Assembly (NCBI GenBank): GCA_002841295.1
Contig: PHEU01000005.1
Span: 1 to 64,000 of the forward strand
DNA from: Actinobacteria bacterium HGW-Actinobacteria-6
Lineage (GTDB): Bacteria > Actinomycetota > Coriobacteriia > Anaerosomatales > Anaerosomataceae
Length of the DNA stretch: 64,000 bases
Reading direction: 5' to 3'
In this document: positions 33,580-41,681 of the stretch, one piece after another
Layout: every line of letters begins with the position of its first letter
Numbering within the stretch: position 1 is the stretch's first letter
Position numbers and translations under genes: made by a program
The notes under the pieces: model-generated
What the model saw: only the letters and a program-made list of their open reading frames with translations
Told to the model about the DNA's origin: nothing
Database searches by the model: none

Positions 33580-34073
33580 TGACGCTGACGATTCTCGCCT
33601 TCGCGCTCTCCGGGCTCCTGATGGCGGGTGGCGCCGCAGTTGTCGCCCTCACCAGGGACCTGATGCGTATGGTGATTGGACTCGGGACATTTCTTCTCGG
33701 CGTGGCCGGGATGTTCCTCTTCTACGGGCAGGCGTTCCTTGCGACCGCGCAGGTCTTCGTCTATGTGGGCGGAGTACTGGTGCTCTTCGTTTTCGCAGTC
33801 ATGGTCGTGCACCGGTCGAGCGGTGGACGTCCGGTGCTGGAGTCACGTCACGATATCGGTGCGGCTGTGATCGCCCTCGGCGTGTCCGGCATGGTGATCC
33901 TGTCATTGCAGGATTCGGTGGGTGGATGGCTGCCTGCTTCAGCGTCCGGCGGAGCTGCAATCGCAACAGAGCTCCTCGGCGGGCACCTGGTTGTGTTCGA
34001 GCTGCTTGGAGCACTCCTGCTTGCGGCACTCGTTGCAGTGCTCGTGATCGTCGGGGCAGGTGAGCGCCGATGA
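33579..34073 (+). CDS. nuoJ: NADH-quinone oxidoreductase subunit J
   Basis: 164 residues; ATG 33579 overlaps the stop of the fusion gene (TGATG). Five membrane segments; GQAFLATAQVFVYVGGVLVLFVFAVMVV is the conserved third helix with its pi-bulge region. Membrane arm subunit next to NuoK. Confidence 0.93.
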   Translation: MTLTILAFALSGLLMAGGAAVVALTRDLMRMVIGLGTFLLGVAGMFLFYGQAFLATAQVFVYVGGVLVLFVFAVMVVHRSSGGRPVLESRHDIGAAVIALGVSGMVILSLQDSVGGWLPASASGGAAIATELLGGHLVVFELLGALLLAALVAVLVIVGAGERR

Positions 34074-34366
34074 CCGCGCTCGTGTTGTGCTCACTGGTCT
34101 TCGGTGTCGGCCTCTACGTGGTGCTGACTCGCCGAGAGATCATCGCAATTCTTGCCGGCGTTGAGCTCATGCTCGGCTCTGCGAACATCCTGCTCGTTGC
34201 GCTCGCATCGTTCGCAGGTGCAGACGGCGGTGTGATCGGCTCTGTTGCACTCGCGGTGCTCGTTGTCGCTGCCGCAGAGGCTGCTGTTGGGCTTGCACTT
34301 GTCGTCTCACTTGCACGGCGCAGCAAGCGAAGTCGTGTCGAAGAACTCTTGGAGGTGAAGGGCTGA
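34070..34366 (+). CDS. nuoK: NADH-quinone oxidoreductase subunit K
   Basis: 98 residues, three membrane helices, with the conserved LTRREIIAILAGVELMLGSANI segment carrying the buried Glu of the proton path and a second Glu in AAEAAVGLAL. It overlaps nuoJ by 4 bases and nuoL by 1. Confidence 0.95.
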   Translation: MTALVLCSLVFGVGLYVVLTRREIIAILAGVELMLGSANILLVALASFAGADGGVIGSVALAVLVVAAAEAAVGLALVVSLARRSKRSRVEELLEVKG

Positions 34367-36177
34367 TGACGCTCTTCGCGTCCAATCCCTGGCTTGCCGT
34401 CGCGGTTCCTGTGTTTGTCGCGCTCGTTGTTGCAGTCGCCGGGAAGCGTTTGGTCGGAATGACCCAGTGGTTCGCGGTGCTTGCGCCCGTCACTGCGGGA
34501 ATGGTCGGCATCGCGGGCTGGAATTCCACTGCAGGGCCGCAGAGTACGTCGTGGTTGTCGCAGGCGGGCACGTCGATAGAGACCGGCATCGCGGTCGACG
34601 GCCTCTCGGCGATCATGCTCATCGTGGTCGGTGTGGTTGCCACGATGGTGGTTGTGTTCTCCGTCGGCTACATGGCTCACGACGAGTCCCGGGCCCGATA
34701 CTTCGCGCTCCTTGCGATCTTCACTGCCGCGATGTGCCTGCTTGTGATGTCAACGAGCCTTGTCACGCTGTTCATCGGCTGGGAGCTGGTGGGCGCGTGC
34801 TCGTACTTGCTCATCGGCTTCTGGTATCGCAAGGCCTCAGCTGCAAGCGCTGCGATGAAGGCGTTTCTCACCACCAGAGTCGGCGATGTCGGGATGCTTC
34901 TGGGTCTCGCGCTGCTCTGGAAAGCGACCGGCTCGCTCGATATCGCCGTCATTACCGGAGCCGCACCCGGACTTGCTGCCGGTACTGCGACTCTTGCGGC
35001 GCTCCTGCTCTTCATGGGCGCAGCGGGAAAGTCCGCGCAGTTCCCGCTCCATATTTGGCTGCCGGACGCGATGGAAGGCCCAACGCCGGTCTCAGCGCTC
35101 ATCCATGCCGCAACGATGGTCGCGGCCGGAGTGTTCTTGATCGCTCGCATGTGGCCCGTCTTCGATGCCAGTGAGGCCGCTCGCACGGTTGTGCTCTGGA
35201 TCGGTACGTTCACGGCGATTTTCGCGGCGACGGTCGCATGTGTTCAGACTGACATCAAGAAGGTTCTTGCGTACTCCACGATCAGCCAGCTCGGATTCAT
35301 GTTCGCTGCGCTCGGCGCGGGAGCATGGGGCGCTGCGATGTTCCACCTGGTCACGCACGCTGCATTCAAGTCGCTCTTGTTTCTCGGTTCCGGTAGCGTG
35401 ATTCACGGCGCCAAGACGCAGGACATCCGTGAAATGGGCGGACTCGCTCGATTCATGCCGGTCACAGCCGCAACATGGATCGTAGGCGCGGTTGCTCTTG
35501 CCGGAATTCCGCCTCTCTCCGGATTCTTCTCGAAAGACGCGGTGCTCGCCTCCGTGCTCCACGCGTCGCCCTTGGCGGCGTCTGTGCTCTTCGCGGCGAG
35601 TTTACTTACAGCGTTTTATGCATTCCGAGTCACGAGCCTTGTGTTCTTTGGGAAGGGCCGAGGCACGACAGTGGCGCATGAATCGCCACTGAGCATGACG
35701 GCGCCGCTCGTGGTTCTGGCAGTGCTTGCGGCGACACTTGGCTTCATGGGTGACCCGATCATGACAGCGCTCGGGCTTGAACCGGAGATCTTGAGCTTTG
35801 CTGTCGCGGGTGTTTCCGTGATGGTAGCGGTGCTCGGCCTGTGTTCGGCGTGTGCTCTGTATGTCAATGGCCTCGGTCAAGCCTCGCGGCTGAGCGAGCG
35901 CTTCTCGGCACTGCACCGGTTGCTGCTTGGCGGCTGGGGTGTTGACGCACTCGTACAGCGTGTATTCATCGCCCCGGTCATTCGGTTTGCCGGCGCTTTG
36001 TACGTATGGCTCGACCGGCTCATCATCGATCGTGCAGTTGAGGGTGTTGGCACTGGATCACAGTTCATCGGGCGCTTCATGGCAAACCTTCAAAGCGGCG
36101 AAACCGACGTCTACGCGTCGCTTGCCGCTGTCGGATTCATCGTGCTCATGGGCATCGTGCTCTGGATAGGGAGGTGA
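34366..36177 (+). CDS. nuoL: NADH-quinone oxidoreductase subunit L
   Basis: 603 residues with about 14-16 hydrophobic helices. The antiporter-like core has the conserved FIGWELVGACSYLLIGFWY (key Glu), KSAQFPLHIWLPDAMEGPTPVSALIHAATMVAAGVFL (Lys and His), and AYSTISQLGFM. The C-terminal third contains the lateral-helix region. It pumps protons or sodium at the distal membrane arm. Four bases separate it from nuoM. Confidence 0.95.
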   Translation: MTLFASNPWLAVAVPVFVALVVAVAGKRLVGMTQWFAVLAPVTAGMVGIAGWNSTAGPQSTSWLSQAGTSIETGIAVDGLSAIMLIVVGVVATMVVVFSVGYMAHDESRARYFALLAIFTAAMCLLVMSTSLVTLFIGWELVGACSYLLIGFWYRKASAASAAMKAFLTTRVGDVGMLLGLALLWKATGSLDIAVITGAAPGLAAGTATLAALLLFMGAAGKSAQFPLHIWLPDAMEGPTPVSALIHAATMVAAGVFLIARMWPVFDASEAARTVVLWIGTFTAIFAATVACVQTDIKKVLAYSTISQLGFMFAALGAGAWGAAMFHLVTHAAFKSLLFLGSGSVIHGAKTQDIREMGGLARFMPVTAATWIVGAVALAGIPPLSGFFSKDAVLASVLHASPLAASVLFAASLLTAFYAFRVTSLVFFGKGRGTTVAHESPLSMTAPLVVLAVLAATLGFMGDPIMTALGLEPEILSFAVAGVSVMVAVLGLCSACALYVNGLGQASRLSERFSALHRLLLGGWGVDALVQRVFIAPVIRFAGALYVWLDRLIIDRAVEGVGTGSQFIGRFMANLQSGETDVYASLAAVGFIVLMGIVLWIGR

Positions 36178-36181
36178 TCCG

Positions 36182-37630
36182 GTGTTGACACTGCCTGCTC
36201 TCATACTCGTACCGCTCGCCGGGTCGCTCATCGCAGTGTTCTCGGCCAGGCGCAGTGCCACCGCCCCACGAGTCGTCGCGCTGATCGCGGCAGTTGCCGA
36301 GGCAGGTGTCGCTGTCGCTGCGCTGGTCTCGATGCTCGCAACGAGCGGGGAGCGGCTGATGTGGGTGTCGGGCGGCAACAACGCTGTGGCGACATCAAGA
36401 TTGGTAGCCGATGGTCTCTCGATCCCGCTCGTTTTGCTGACGGCGCTTCTCGGCATCGTCGCTGTTGCTGCGTCCTGGCGAATCACTGACCGACCTGGTA
36501 CTCACCACGCGCTTCTGCTCGGTCTTGAAGCAGCTGTGATGACGGTGTTCCTTGCGGGCGATTTGATTCTGTTCTACGTGGCCTGGGAGGCCGTGTTGAT
36601 CCCTATGTTCTTCCTCATCGGCGGATGGGGCCATGAGAATCGGCGGCATGCCGCTCTCAAGTTCTTCATCTACACCTTCGCAGGATCAGTGCTCATGCTT
36701 GCAGGGATCATCGCCGTCGTCATGACCGTGCGCTCGATCACCATTGGCGAGATCGGGAATGCCATTCCAGCTTCGACGCAGATGTGGCTCTTCTGGCTTC
36801 TCGCAATCGGCATGCTTGTGAAGATTCCGGTATTCCCGCTGCACACGTGGCTGCCGGATGCCCACGTTGAGGCTCCTACGGCAGGCTCGATCATGCTCGC
36901 CGGGGTCCTGCTCAAGATGGGCGGCTACGGACTGATGCGCATCGCTATTCCATACGCCCCGCAAGGGTTCCAGTCGGCCGCTCCTGTTATGGCGGGCCTC
37001 GGTATCGCGAGCATCGTGTACGGAGCACTCATGGCGCTTGCGCAGACCGACTTGAAGCGGCTGGTCGCGTACTCATCGGTAGCTCACATGGGCTTCGTTG
37101 TTCTGGCCATCTCGACGGGGACCGCGCTTGGGTACGCCGCCGCTATGCTCGGCATGGTGAGCCATGGATTGGTTGCGGGACTCATGTTCCTACTGGTCGG
37201 ATCACTTTACGAACGCACACATACGCGGGAGATCGCCAGGTTCGGTGGATTGGGCGTCACCACGCCGAGATGGGGCGGCATCTTCGTATTCGCTGCGCTT
37301 GCGAGCCTAGGACTTCCGGGCCTCTCCGGATTCCCCGGAGAGCTACTGGCAGTGCTCGAAGGCTTCGGGGCCTTTGGCTGGTGGATGATCATCGTCGCGT
37401 TTGGCGCGCTTCTCGGTGCGGTGTACAACCTCACAGCGGTTCGCAGAGTCGTCCATGGAGAACCTTCCACCGAGTGGACCCATCTCTCCGACATCGCTCC
37501 GGTCGATCTCGCTGCAGCGTCATTGCTGGCTATCGGAATCGTTGTCATAGGCGTGACTCCGGGAGTTGTGATGCGTTTGACCGATCCCGTAGTGACGGTG
37601 CTCGCAAGGGCACTAGGAGGTGGGTCGTAG
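36182..37630 (+). CDS. nuoM: NADH-quinone oxidoreductase subunit M
   Basis: 482 residues from GTG 36182, with GGGAGGTGATC directly upstream. Antiporter-like: FYVAWEAVLIPMFFLIGGWG (Glu), KIPVFPLHTWLPDAHVEAPTAGS, LKRLVAYSSVAHMGF. A membrane-arm ion pump. The next gene begins immediately after the stop. Confidence 0.95.
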   Translation: MLTLPALILVPLAGSLIAVFSARRSATAPRVVALIAAVAEAGVAVAALVSMLATSGERLMWVSGGNNAVATSRLVADGLSIPLVLLTALLGIVAVAASWRITDRPGTHHALLLGLEAAVMTVFLAGDLILFYVAWEAVLIPMFFLIGGWGHENRRHAALKFFIYTFAGSVLMLAGIIAVVMTVRSITIGEIGNAIPASTQMWLFWLLAIGMLVKIPVFPLHTWLPDAHVEAPTAGSIMLAGVLLKMGGYGLMRIAIPYAPQGFQSAAPVMAGLGIASIVYGALMALAQTDLKRLVAYSSVAHMGFVVLAISTGTALGYAAAMLGMVSHGLVAGLMFLLVGSLYERTHTREIARFGGLGVTTPRWGGIFVFAALASLGLPGLSGFPGELLAVLEGFGAFGWWMIIVAFGALLGAVYNLTAVRRVVHGEPSTEWTHLSDIAPVDLAAASLLAIGIVVIGVTPGVVMRLTDPVVTVLARALGGGS

Positions 37631-39106
37631 GTGACGGCTCTAGCACAGCTCTTGGAGTCCCTGCGACCGATGCTGTCAATCGGCTGGCTTGCGGCAGCGC
37701 TGGCTGGCGCTGGCGCGCTTGCCGGTCTCGTTGCAGACATGTTCGATAGCCGCAAGACGGGCATCGCGCTGGTCGCACTTGGGATGGCTGCTGCCACTGT
37801 CGTGTCGCTCGCTGCGGCCCTTCTGCCCCTAGAGACACAGATCAGCGGCATCAGCAGCACATTTGCCGTCGTGTTGACCGGAGCGGGGTTCGCCGGTCTT
37901 GCCTCGGTGGTCTACTTCACTGCTTTCCTGTCGTGTGCCAGCGGACTGGGTACCGTTCGGGAGAACATAAGGGTTCCGGTCGCCGCACTGATTGCAGTCG
38001 GGGCCGTGGCCGGTCAGGTCCTCCTTGGCGCCGACGACGTCTTGGTGCTGTTCGTGGCACTCGAACTCATGGCACTTATCGCATACGCATTGGTCGCAGC
38101 GGCTGGTACCAATCGATCGGATGAGGCAGCGATCCGCTACTTCGTGCAGGGGTCCGTTGTCACCGGATTGGCGGTTCTCGGTCTCGCAGTGCTCATCGGC
38201 CTAGGCGGAGGCGTGAGCGGATATGGTGAACTCACAGCAGCGATCGGTCTCTTGGCGCCTGGAGCCGCTTTGCTCGGGGTAGTTCTCCTGGTAAGCGTGC
38301 TTGCGTTCAAGGTTGGAGCCTTCCCGTTCCATTCATGGGTGCCTGACGCCTACGAGAATGCGCCGGCAGGTGCAGCTGCATTTCTGTCGTCCGGCGCAAA
38401 GGCAGCCGCAATTGGCGGCTTCACCGTACTCTTTGCTCGCCTGCTGACGGTTGACCCGTTCCTGCCGGTCGCCGCTGCTGTGCGCATCATGGCTGTCGCG
38501 TCGATACTTTTCGGGAACCTCGCCGCGCTCAGACAGACATCAGTTGGGCGCATGCTCGGCTACTCAGGGATCGCGCAGGTTGGATACGCCCTCATCGGTC
38601 TTGCGATTTCCCCAAGGGATACACTCCTCTTCGCATCAACGTACGCGGTTGCAGCTGCGACAGCCTTCGTTGCGCTCGAGTACTTCCGTTTGGCCGAGCC
38701 GGGTTGGGATGGAAGCGTCGCCGGTTTGGCCGGCTATGGAAAGACCCACCGCATCGCCGCACTTTCGCTGACGATCAGCCTACTATCCCTCACGGGCATG
38801 CCGCTCATGGCAGGATTTTGGGGCAAGTTCTTCGTGTTCTACGCCGCGGGATCATCAGGGCTTCTGTGGCTGTCGGTTGTCGGGCTGATCGGCTCAGTCA
38901 TTTCGTTCGGCTACTACGGCCGCGTGATTCGTAGCCTCTATTTCGACGCAGCGAGTGCTGCAATTGTCGATCAAGACGAGCAGGGGAGCAGTGCATCACT
39001 TCCGAATGTTTGGCCCTCTGCGCTCGGCGCGAGTGTCATCGTACTCACGGGCATAGCACCGTTACTGTGGGGACTACAGCTTGTGTATGCACTCTTCAGT
39101 CTGTAG
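37631..39106 (+). CDS. nuoN: NADH-quinone oxidoreductase subunit N
   Basis: 491 residues from GTG 37631, with AGGAGGTGG upstream inside nuoM. Antiporter-like: LFVALELMALIAYALVA (Glu), KVGAFPFHSWVPDAYENAPAGAAAFLSSGAKAA, MLGYSGIAQVGYALIG. Last gene of the operon, followed by a terminator about 95 bases on. Confidence 0.95.
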   Translation: MTALAQLLESLRPMLSIGWLAAALAGAGALAGLVADMFDSRKTGIALVALGMAAATVVSLAAALLPLETQISGISSTFAVVLTGAGFAGLASVVYFTAFLSCASGLGTVRENIRVPVAALIAVGAVAGQVLLGADDVLVLFVALELMALIAYALVAAAGTNRSDEAAIRYFVQGSVVTGLAVLGLAVLIGLGGGVSGYGELTAAIGLLAPGAALLGVVLLVSVLAFKVGAFPFHSWVPDAYENAPAGAAAFLSSGAKAAAIGGFTVLFARLLTVDPFLPVAAAVRIMAVASILFGNLAALRQTSVGRMLGYSGIAQVGYALIGLAISPRDTLLFASTYAVAAATAFVALEYFRLAEPGWDGSVAGLAGYGKTHRIAALSLTISLLSLTGMPLMAGFWGKFFVFYAAGSSGLLWLSVVGLIGSVISFGYYGRVIRSLYFDAASAAIVDQDEQGSSASLPNVWPSALGASVIVLTGIAPLLWGLQLVYALFSL

Positions 39107-39137
39107 GCACCTGGAATACAGCAATTCCCATGCAGTC

Positions 39138-39166
39138 TTGCATTGGCCTGAGCATCGCAATATAAT
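39138..39166 (+). promoter_or_regulatory. Strong sigma-70-like promoter after nuoN
   Basis: TTGCAT (39138-39143), exactly 17 bases, TATAAT (39161-39166). The predicted start is near 39173, only about 30 bases before the terminator hairpin at 39202. Confidence 0.65.
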
Positions 39167-39171
39167 CCCCT

Positions 39172-39240
39172 CAAGAGTTGCTTCGGCAACCCCTTACCCC
39201 TGAGCCTCAAGGTGCCGGCCTTGGGGCTCCCCCTTTTCCC
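39172..39240 (+). ncRNA. Candidate small RNA or attenuator leader
   Basis: The segment between the promoter at 39138-39166 and the terminator folds into two adjacent hairpins: GTTGC-TTCG-GCAAC (39177-39190) and the terminator stem (39202-39229). It could be a free RNA of about 65 bases or the attenuated leader of the small gene at 39327. It matches no RNA family I recognise. This unit fills most of the 220-base gap 39107-39326. Confidence 0.4.
39202..39238 (+). terminator. Terminator of the nuo operon and/or small RNA
   Basis: GAGCCTCAAGG (39202-39212), 6-base loop, CCTTGGGGCTC (39219-39229): an 11-bp stem with a G-T pair, followed by CCCCTTTTCCC. Confidence 0.75.
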
Positions 39241-39326
39241 AAAGAGATTTCTTGAGGAGTTTGGCCAAATGGCTGCCTGATTCACCATTAAGAACAGCAT
39301 TCATTCAGCCGATACATTCTCCTGAC

Positions 39327-39590
39327 ATGATTATTTCTGACGAGCAGGTACAACGTGTTGTTGAATACCTGCATACAACAGATTCACATCGATTCCCGGT
39401 CGACGTGCCGCTGCCTTCTTGGGCGACGTCAGAGCTGGTGGATTTTGTGGTTCATGAGCTCGAGCTGATTCCTGACGTTCGTGCCGACAGAGTAGCGCAA
39501 GCCCGGGACATGCTCGCGTTCGAGCTTCCCGCCTCTGAAGTCGTGGCGGACAAGCTCATCGGACGCGTTCTCTCAGACTCAATTCGCTAG
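39327..39590 (+). CDS. Small protein with FlgM-like C-terminal half
   Basis: 87 residues from ATG 39327; no ribosome-binding site is evident, and a TTG at 39252 gives a longer alternative. The C-terminal part (IPDVRADRVAQARDMLAFELPASEVVADKLIGRVLSD) follows the pattern of anti-sigma-28 factor FlgM (VRxDRVxxxRxxIxxGxYxVxxxxVAxKL). The N-terminal half (DEQVQRVVEYL) does not. No flagellar gene or sigma-28 gene is in the window, so a different anti-sigma or adaptor role is possible. Confidence 0.55.
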   Translation: MIISDEQVQRVVEYLHTTDSHRFPVDVPLPSWATSELVDFVVHELELIPDVRADRVAQARDMLAFELPASEVVADKLIGRVLSDSIR

Positions 39591-39693
39591 GCCTTCGTAA
39601 CTGTGTCGAGCAGACGACGCTCATTGAGCGTTGACTCTGCTACGATTAGGCAGCCTCAAACCATGTCCGATGACTGTTCCGGGGGTCACCTGC

Positions 39694-39975
39694 GTGAAGA
39701 AGTCGGCGCGCACCGTTCTCACAATCGTTATGGATATCCTCGTGCTGGCCGCTGTCTGCGTGACTATCGGCATCGTTGTGAGATTTTTCGGATCGCTAGC
39801 GAACACTTCTCTCGGCGAGTCGTATCTTCGTTTTGCATCTCTGCTGCGGATTCCCGCAGGGTTTGAGGGGATAGACTCACCGTATGGGGGTTCCTTCGAC
39901 GTGAACGCGACTATCACCGTCGGTGTTGTGCTTATGCTCGAGTGGGCACTGAGTATTGCCAGACGGCGCGCGTAA
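39694..39975 (+). CDS. Small membrane protein of unknown function upstream of pilB
   Basis: 93 residues from GTG 39694 with GGGGG 8 bases upstream; longer in-frame starts exist to 39631. One clear N-terminal membrane helix (about 6-30, LTIVMDILVLAAVCVTIGIVV) and a second C-terminal one (about 70-87), ending in RRRA. The middle (YLRFASLLRIPAGFEGIDSPYGGSFD) is a short outside loop. It lies 12 bases before the PilB-like ATPase gene, so it may belong to the same machine. No family recognised. Confidence 0.7.
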   Translation: MKKSARTVLTIVMDILVLAAVCVTIGIVVRFFGSLANTSLGESYLRFASLLRIPAGFEGIDSPYGGSFDVNATITVGVVLMLEWALSIARRRA

Positions 39976-39987
39976 CTGGAGGTTTGA

Positions 39988-41655
39988 ATGACGTATACGC
40001 GTGAGCGTCTCGGCGAATTGCTCATGAGGAGCGGCCGTATAACGGAGAAAGAGCTTGCCGATGCGCTCGCTATTCAGGGGACCGATGGCGGAAAACTCGG
40101 ACAGGTGCTCGTTCGTCAACTCGTCTTGGATGAGGACGACATTGCGCGTACCCTGGCCGAACAGAAGGGTCTCGAGTACGTCAGTCTGACGACGTACAAG
40201 ATCGACCGCGAGGCTGTTGCTCGGATTCCCGATCGCGTCGCAAGGCGTTGCCTCGTCATCCCAATCGGCTACAACGGCGGTTCGATCGTCCTAGCCATGG
40301 CCGACCCGCTCGACATCGAGACCATCGACGATGTGAAGGTCCGTACCGGCATGAACGTACAGCCGGTAGTTGCGACCGCTACGCAGATTCAGTACGCGAT
40401 CGAGAAGTACATCACGTCAGCAGACGCTTTCCAGGACATCATGGTCACTGCCGAAGAGGACGAAGTCGAGACCGATGTCGGTGACGGTGATGAGGATGTT
40501 CCAGTTGTGCGACTGGTCAACCAGCTCATCCGCGAAGCGGTCATGGAGAACGCAAGCGACATACACATCGAGCCAGGAGACAAGTCCATTCGCATCAGGT
40601 ATCGCGTGGACGGCGTCCTACATGAGGTCATGCAGCTTCCTCTCTCGGTCAAGGCGGGTGTCATCAGCCGTGTCAAGATCATGGCCGAGATGAATATCGC
40701 CGAGCGCCGGCGCCCACAGGACGGGCGCATCAGCATCGTCATGAACGGACGCGGTGTCGATCTGCGTGTCGCCACGCTGCCAACACCCGCCGGTGAGTCG
40801 ATTGTCATTCGCGTCCTGAACCACGACATGGAGATGCTCACCCTGGAGATGCTCGGTATGGCGCCGGAGCATATGAAGACCGTCCAACGCTTCCTGGAGC
40901 GCCCGTACGGTGCGGTTCTTGTGTCTGGTCCGACGGGGTCGGGCAAGTCGACATCGCTGTATGCAGGGCTTGTTCGCATCAACCAGCCCACGCGAAAGAT
41001 CATCACGATCGAGGATCCGATCGAGTATCAGATTCCGGGTGTCACGCAGATGGCGATCAACCCCGTCATCGGGCTGACGTTTGTCAGGCTGCTCCGAACC
41101 GTGCTGCGCTCGGATCCCGATGTTGTGCTCGTTGGTGAGATTCGTGATGCCGAGACAGCCGAGATCGCGGTGCGCGCAGCCCTGACCGGTCACCTCGTGC
41201 TGTCATCCATCCACACCAATGATGCTCCATCGGCTCTCACGCGACTGGTCGACATGGAGGTTGCGCCATACATCACGTCATCCGCGCTCATCGGCGTTAT
41301 CGCTCAGCGCCTTGCACGTCGTCTCTGCCCGAAGTGCAAGAAACGGGTTAAGTTGTGCGACGACGTGCTTCTCGCCGCTGGATTCAGCCAGGAAGAGGTT
41401 GATGGCAAACTGAAGGTCTACGGACCTAAGGGGTGCGATGATTGTGCAGGCACGGGGTATCGCGGACGAATCGGGCTTTTCGAGGTCATGGAGATGAGTG
41501 ACGAGCTCGAGCGACTCTTCTTGCGCCAGGCTCCCTCCGACCAGCTGCGCGAAGTCGCGCTCGCCGCGGGTATGGTCTCACTACGCAGAGATGCACTCGA
41601 CAAGGTTGCCGCAGGTCTCACCAGTCTAGAAGAGGTCAACCGAGTCGTCGTCTAG
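39988..41655 (+). CDS. pilB: Type IV pilus / type II secretion assembly ATPase (PilB/GspE family)
   Basis: 555 residues. An N-terminal MshEN-type domain (LGELLMRSGRITEKELADAL...; residues 5-140), then the ATPase: Walker A GPTGSGKS (about 314-321), Asp box (ASDIHIEPGDKSIRIRYRVDG, about 187-207), Walker B/His box LVGEIRDAETAEIAVRAALTGH and a zinc tetracysteine Cys447, Cys450, Cys483, Cys486. It powers pilin or pseudopilin assembly at the inner membrane. No pilC, pilT or pilin genes are next to it; the upstream 93-residue membrane protein is its only close neighbour. PilB versus GspE is not settled by the sequence. Confidence 0.9.
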   Translation: MTYTRERLGELLMRSGRITEKELADALAIQGTDGGKLGQVLVRQLVLDEDDIARTLAEQKGLEYVSLTTYKIDREAVARIPDRVARRCLVIPIGYNGGSIVLAMADPLDIETIDDVKVRTGMNVQPVVATATQIQYAIEKYITSADAFQDIMVTAEEDEVETDVGDGDEDVPVVRLVNQLIREAVMENASDIHIEPGDKSIRIRYRVDGVLHEVMQLPLSVKAGVISRVKIMAEMNIAERRRPQDGRISIVMNGRGVDLRVATLPTPAGESIVIRVLNHDMEMLTLEMLGMAPEHMKTVQRFLERPYGAVLVSGPTGSGKSTSLYAGLVRINQPTRKIITIEDPIEYQIPGVTQMAINPVIGLTFVRLLRTVLRSDPDVVLVGEIRDAETAEIAVRAALTGHLVLSSIHTNDAPSALTRLVDMEVAPYITSSALIGVIAQRLARRLCPKCKKRVKLCDDVLLAAGFSQEEVDGKLKVYGPKGCDDCAGTGYRGRIGLFEVMEMSDELERLFLRQAPSDQLREVALAAGMVSLRRDALDKVAAGLTSLEEVNRVVV

Positions 41656-41681
41656 GTTTGATCCTTCGGAAGGAGGCGACC

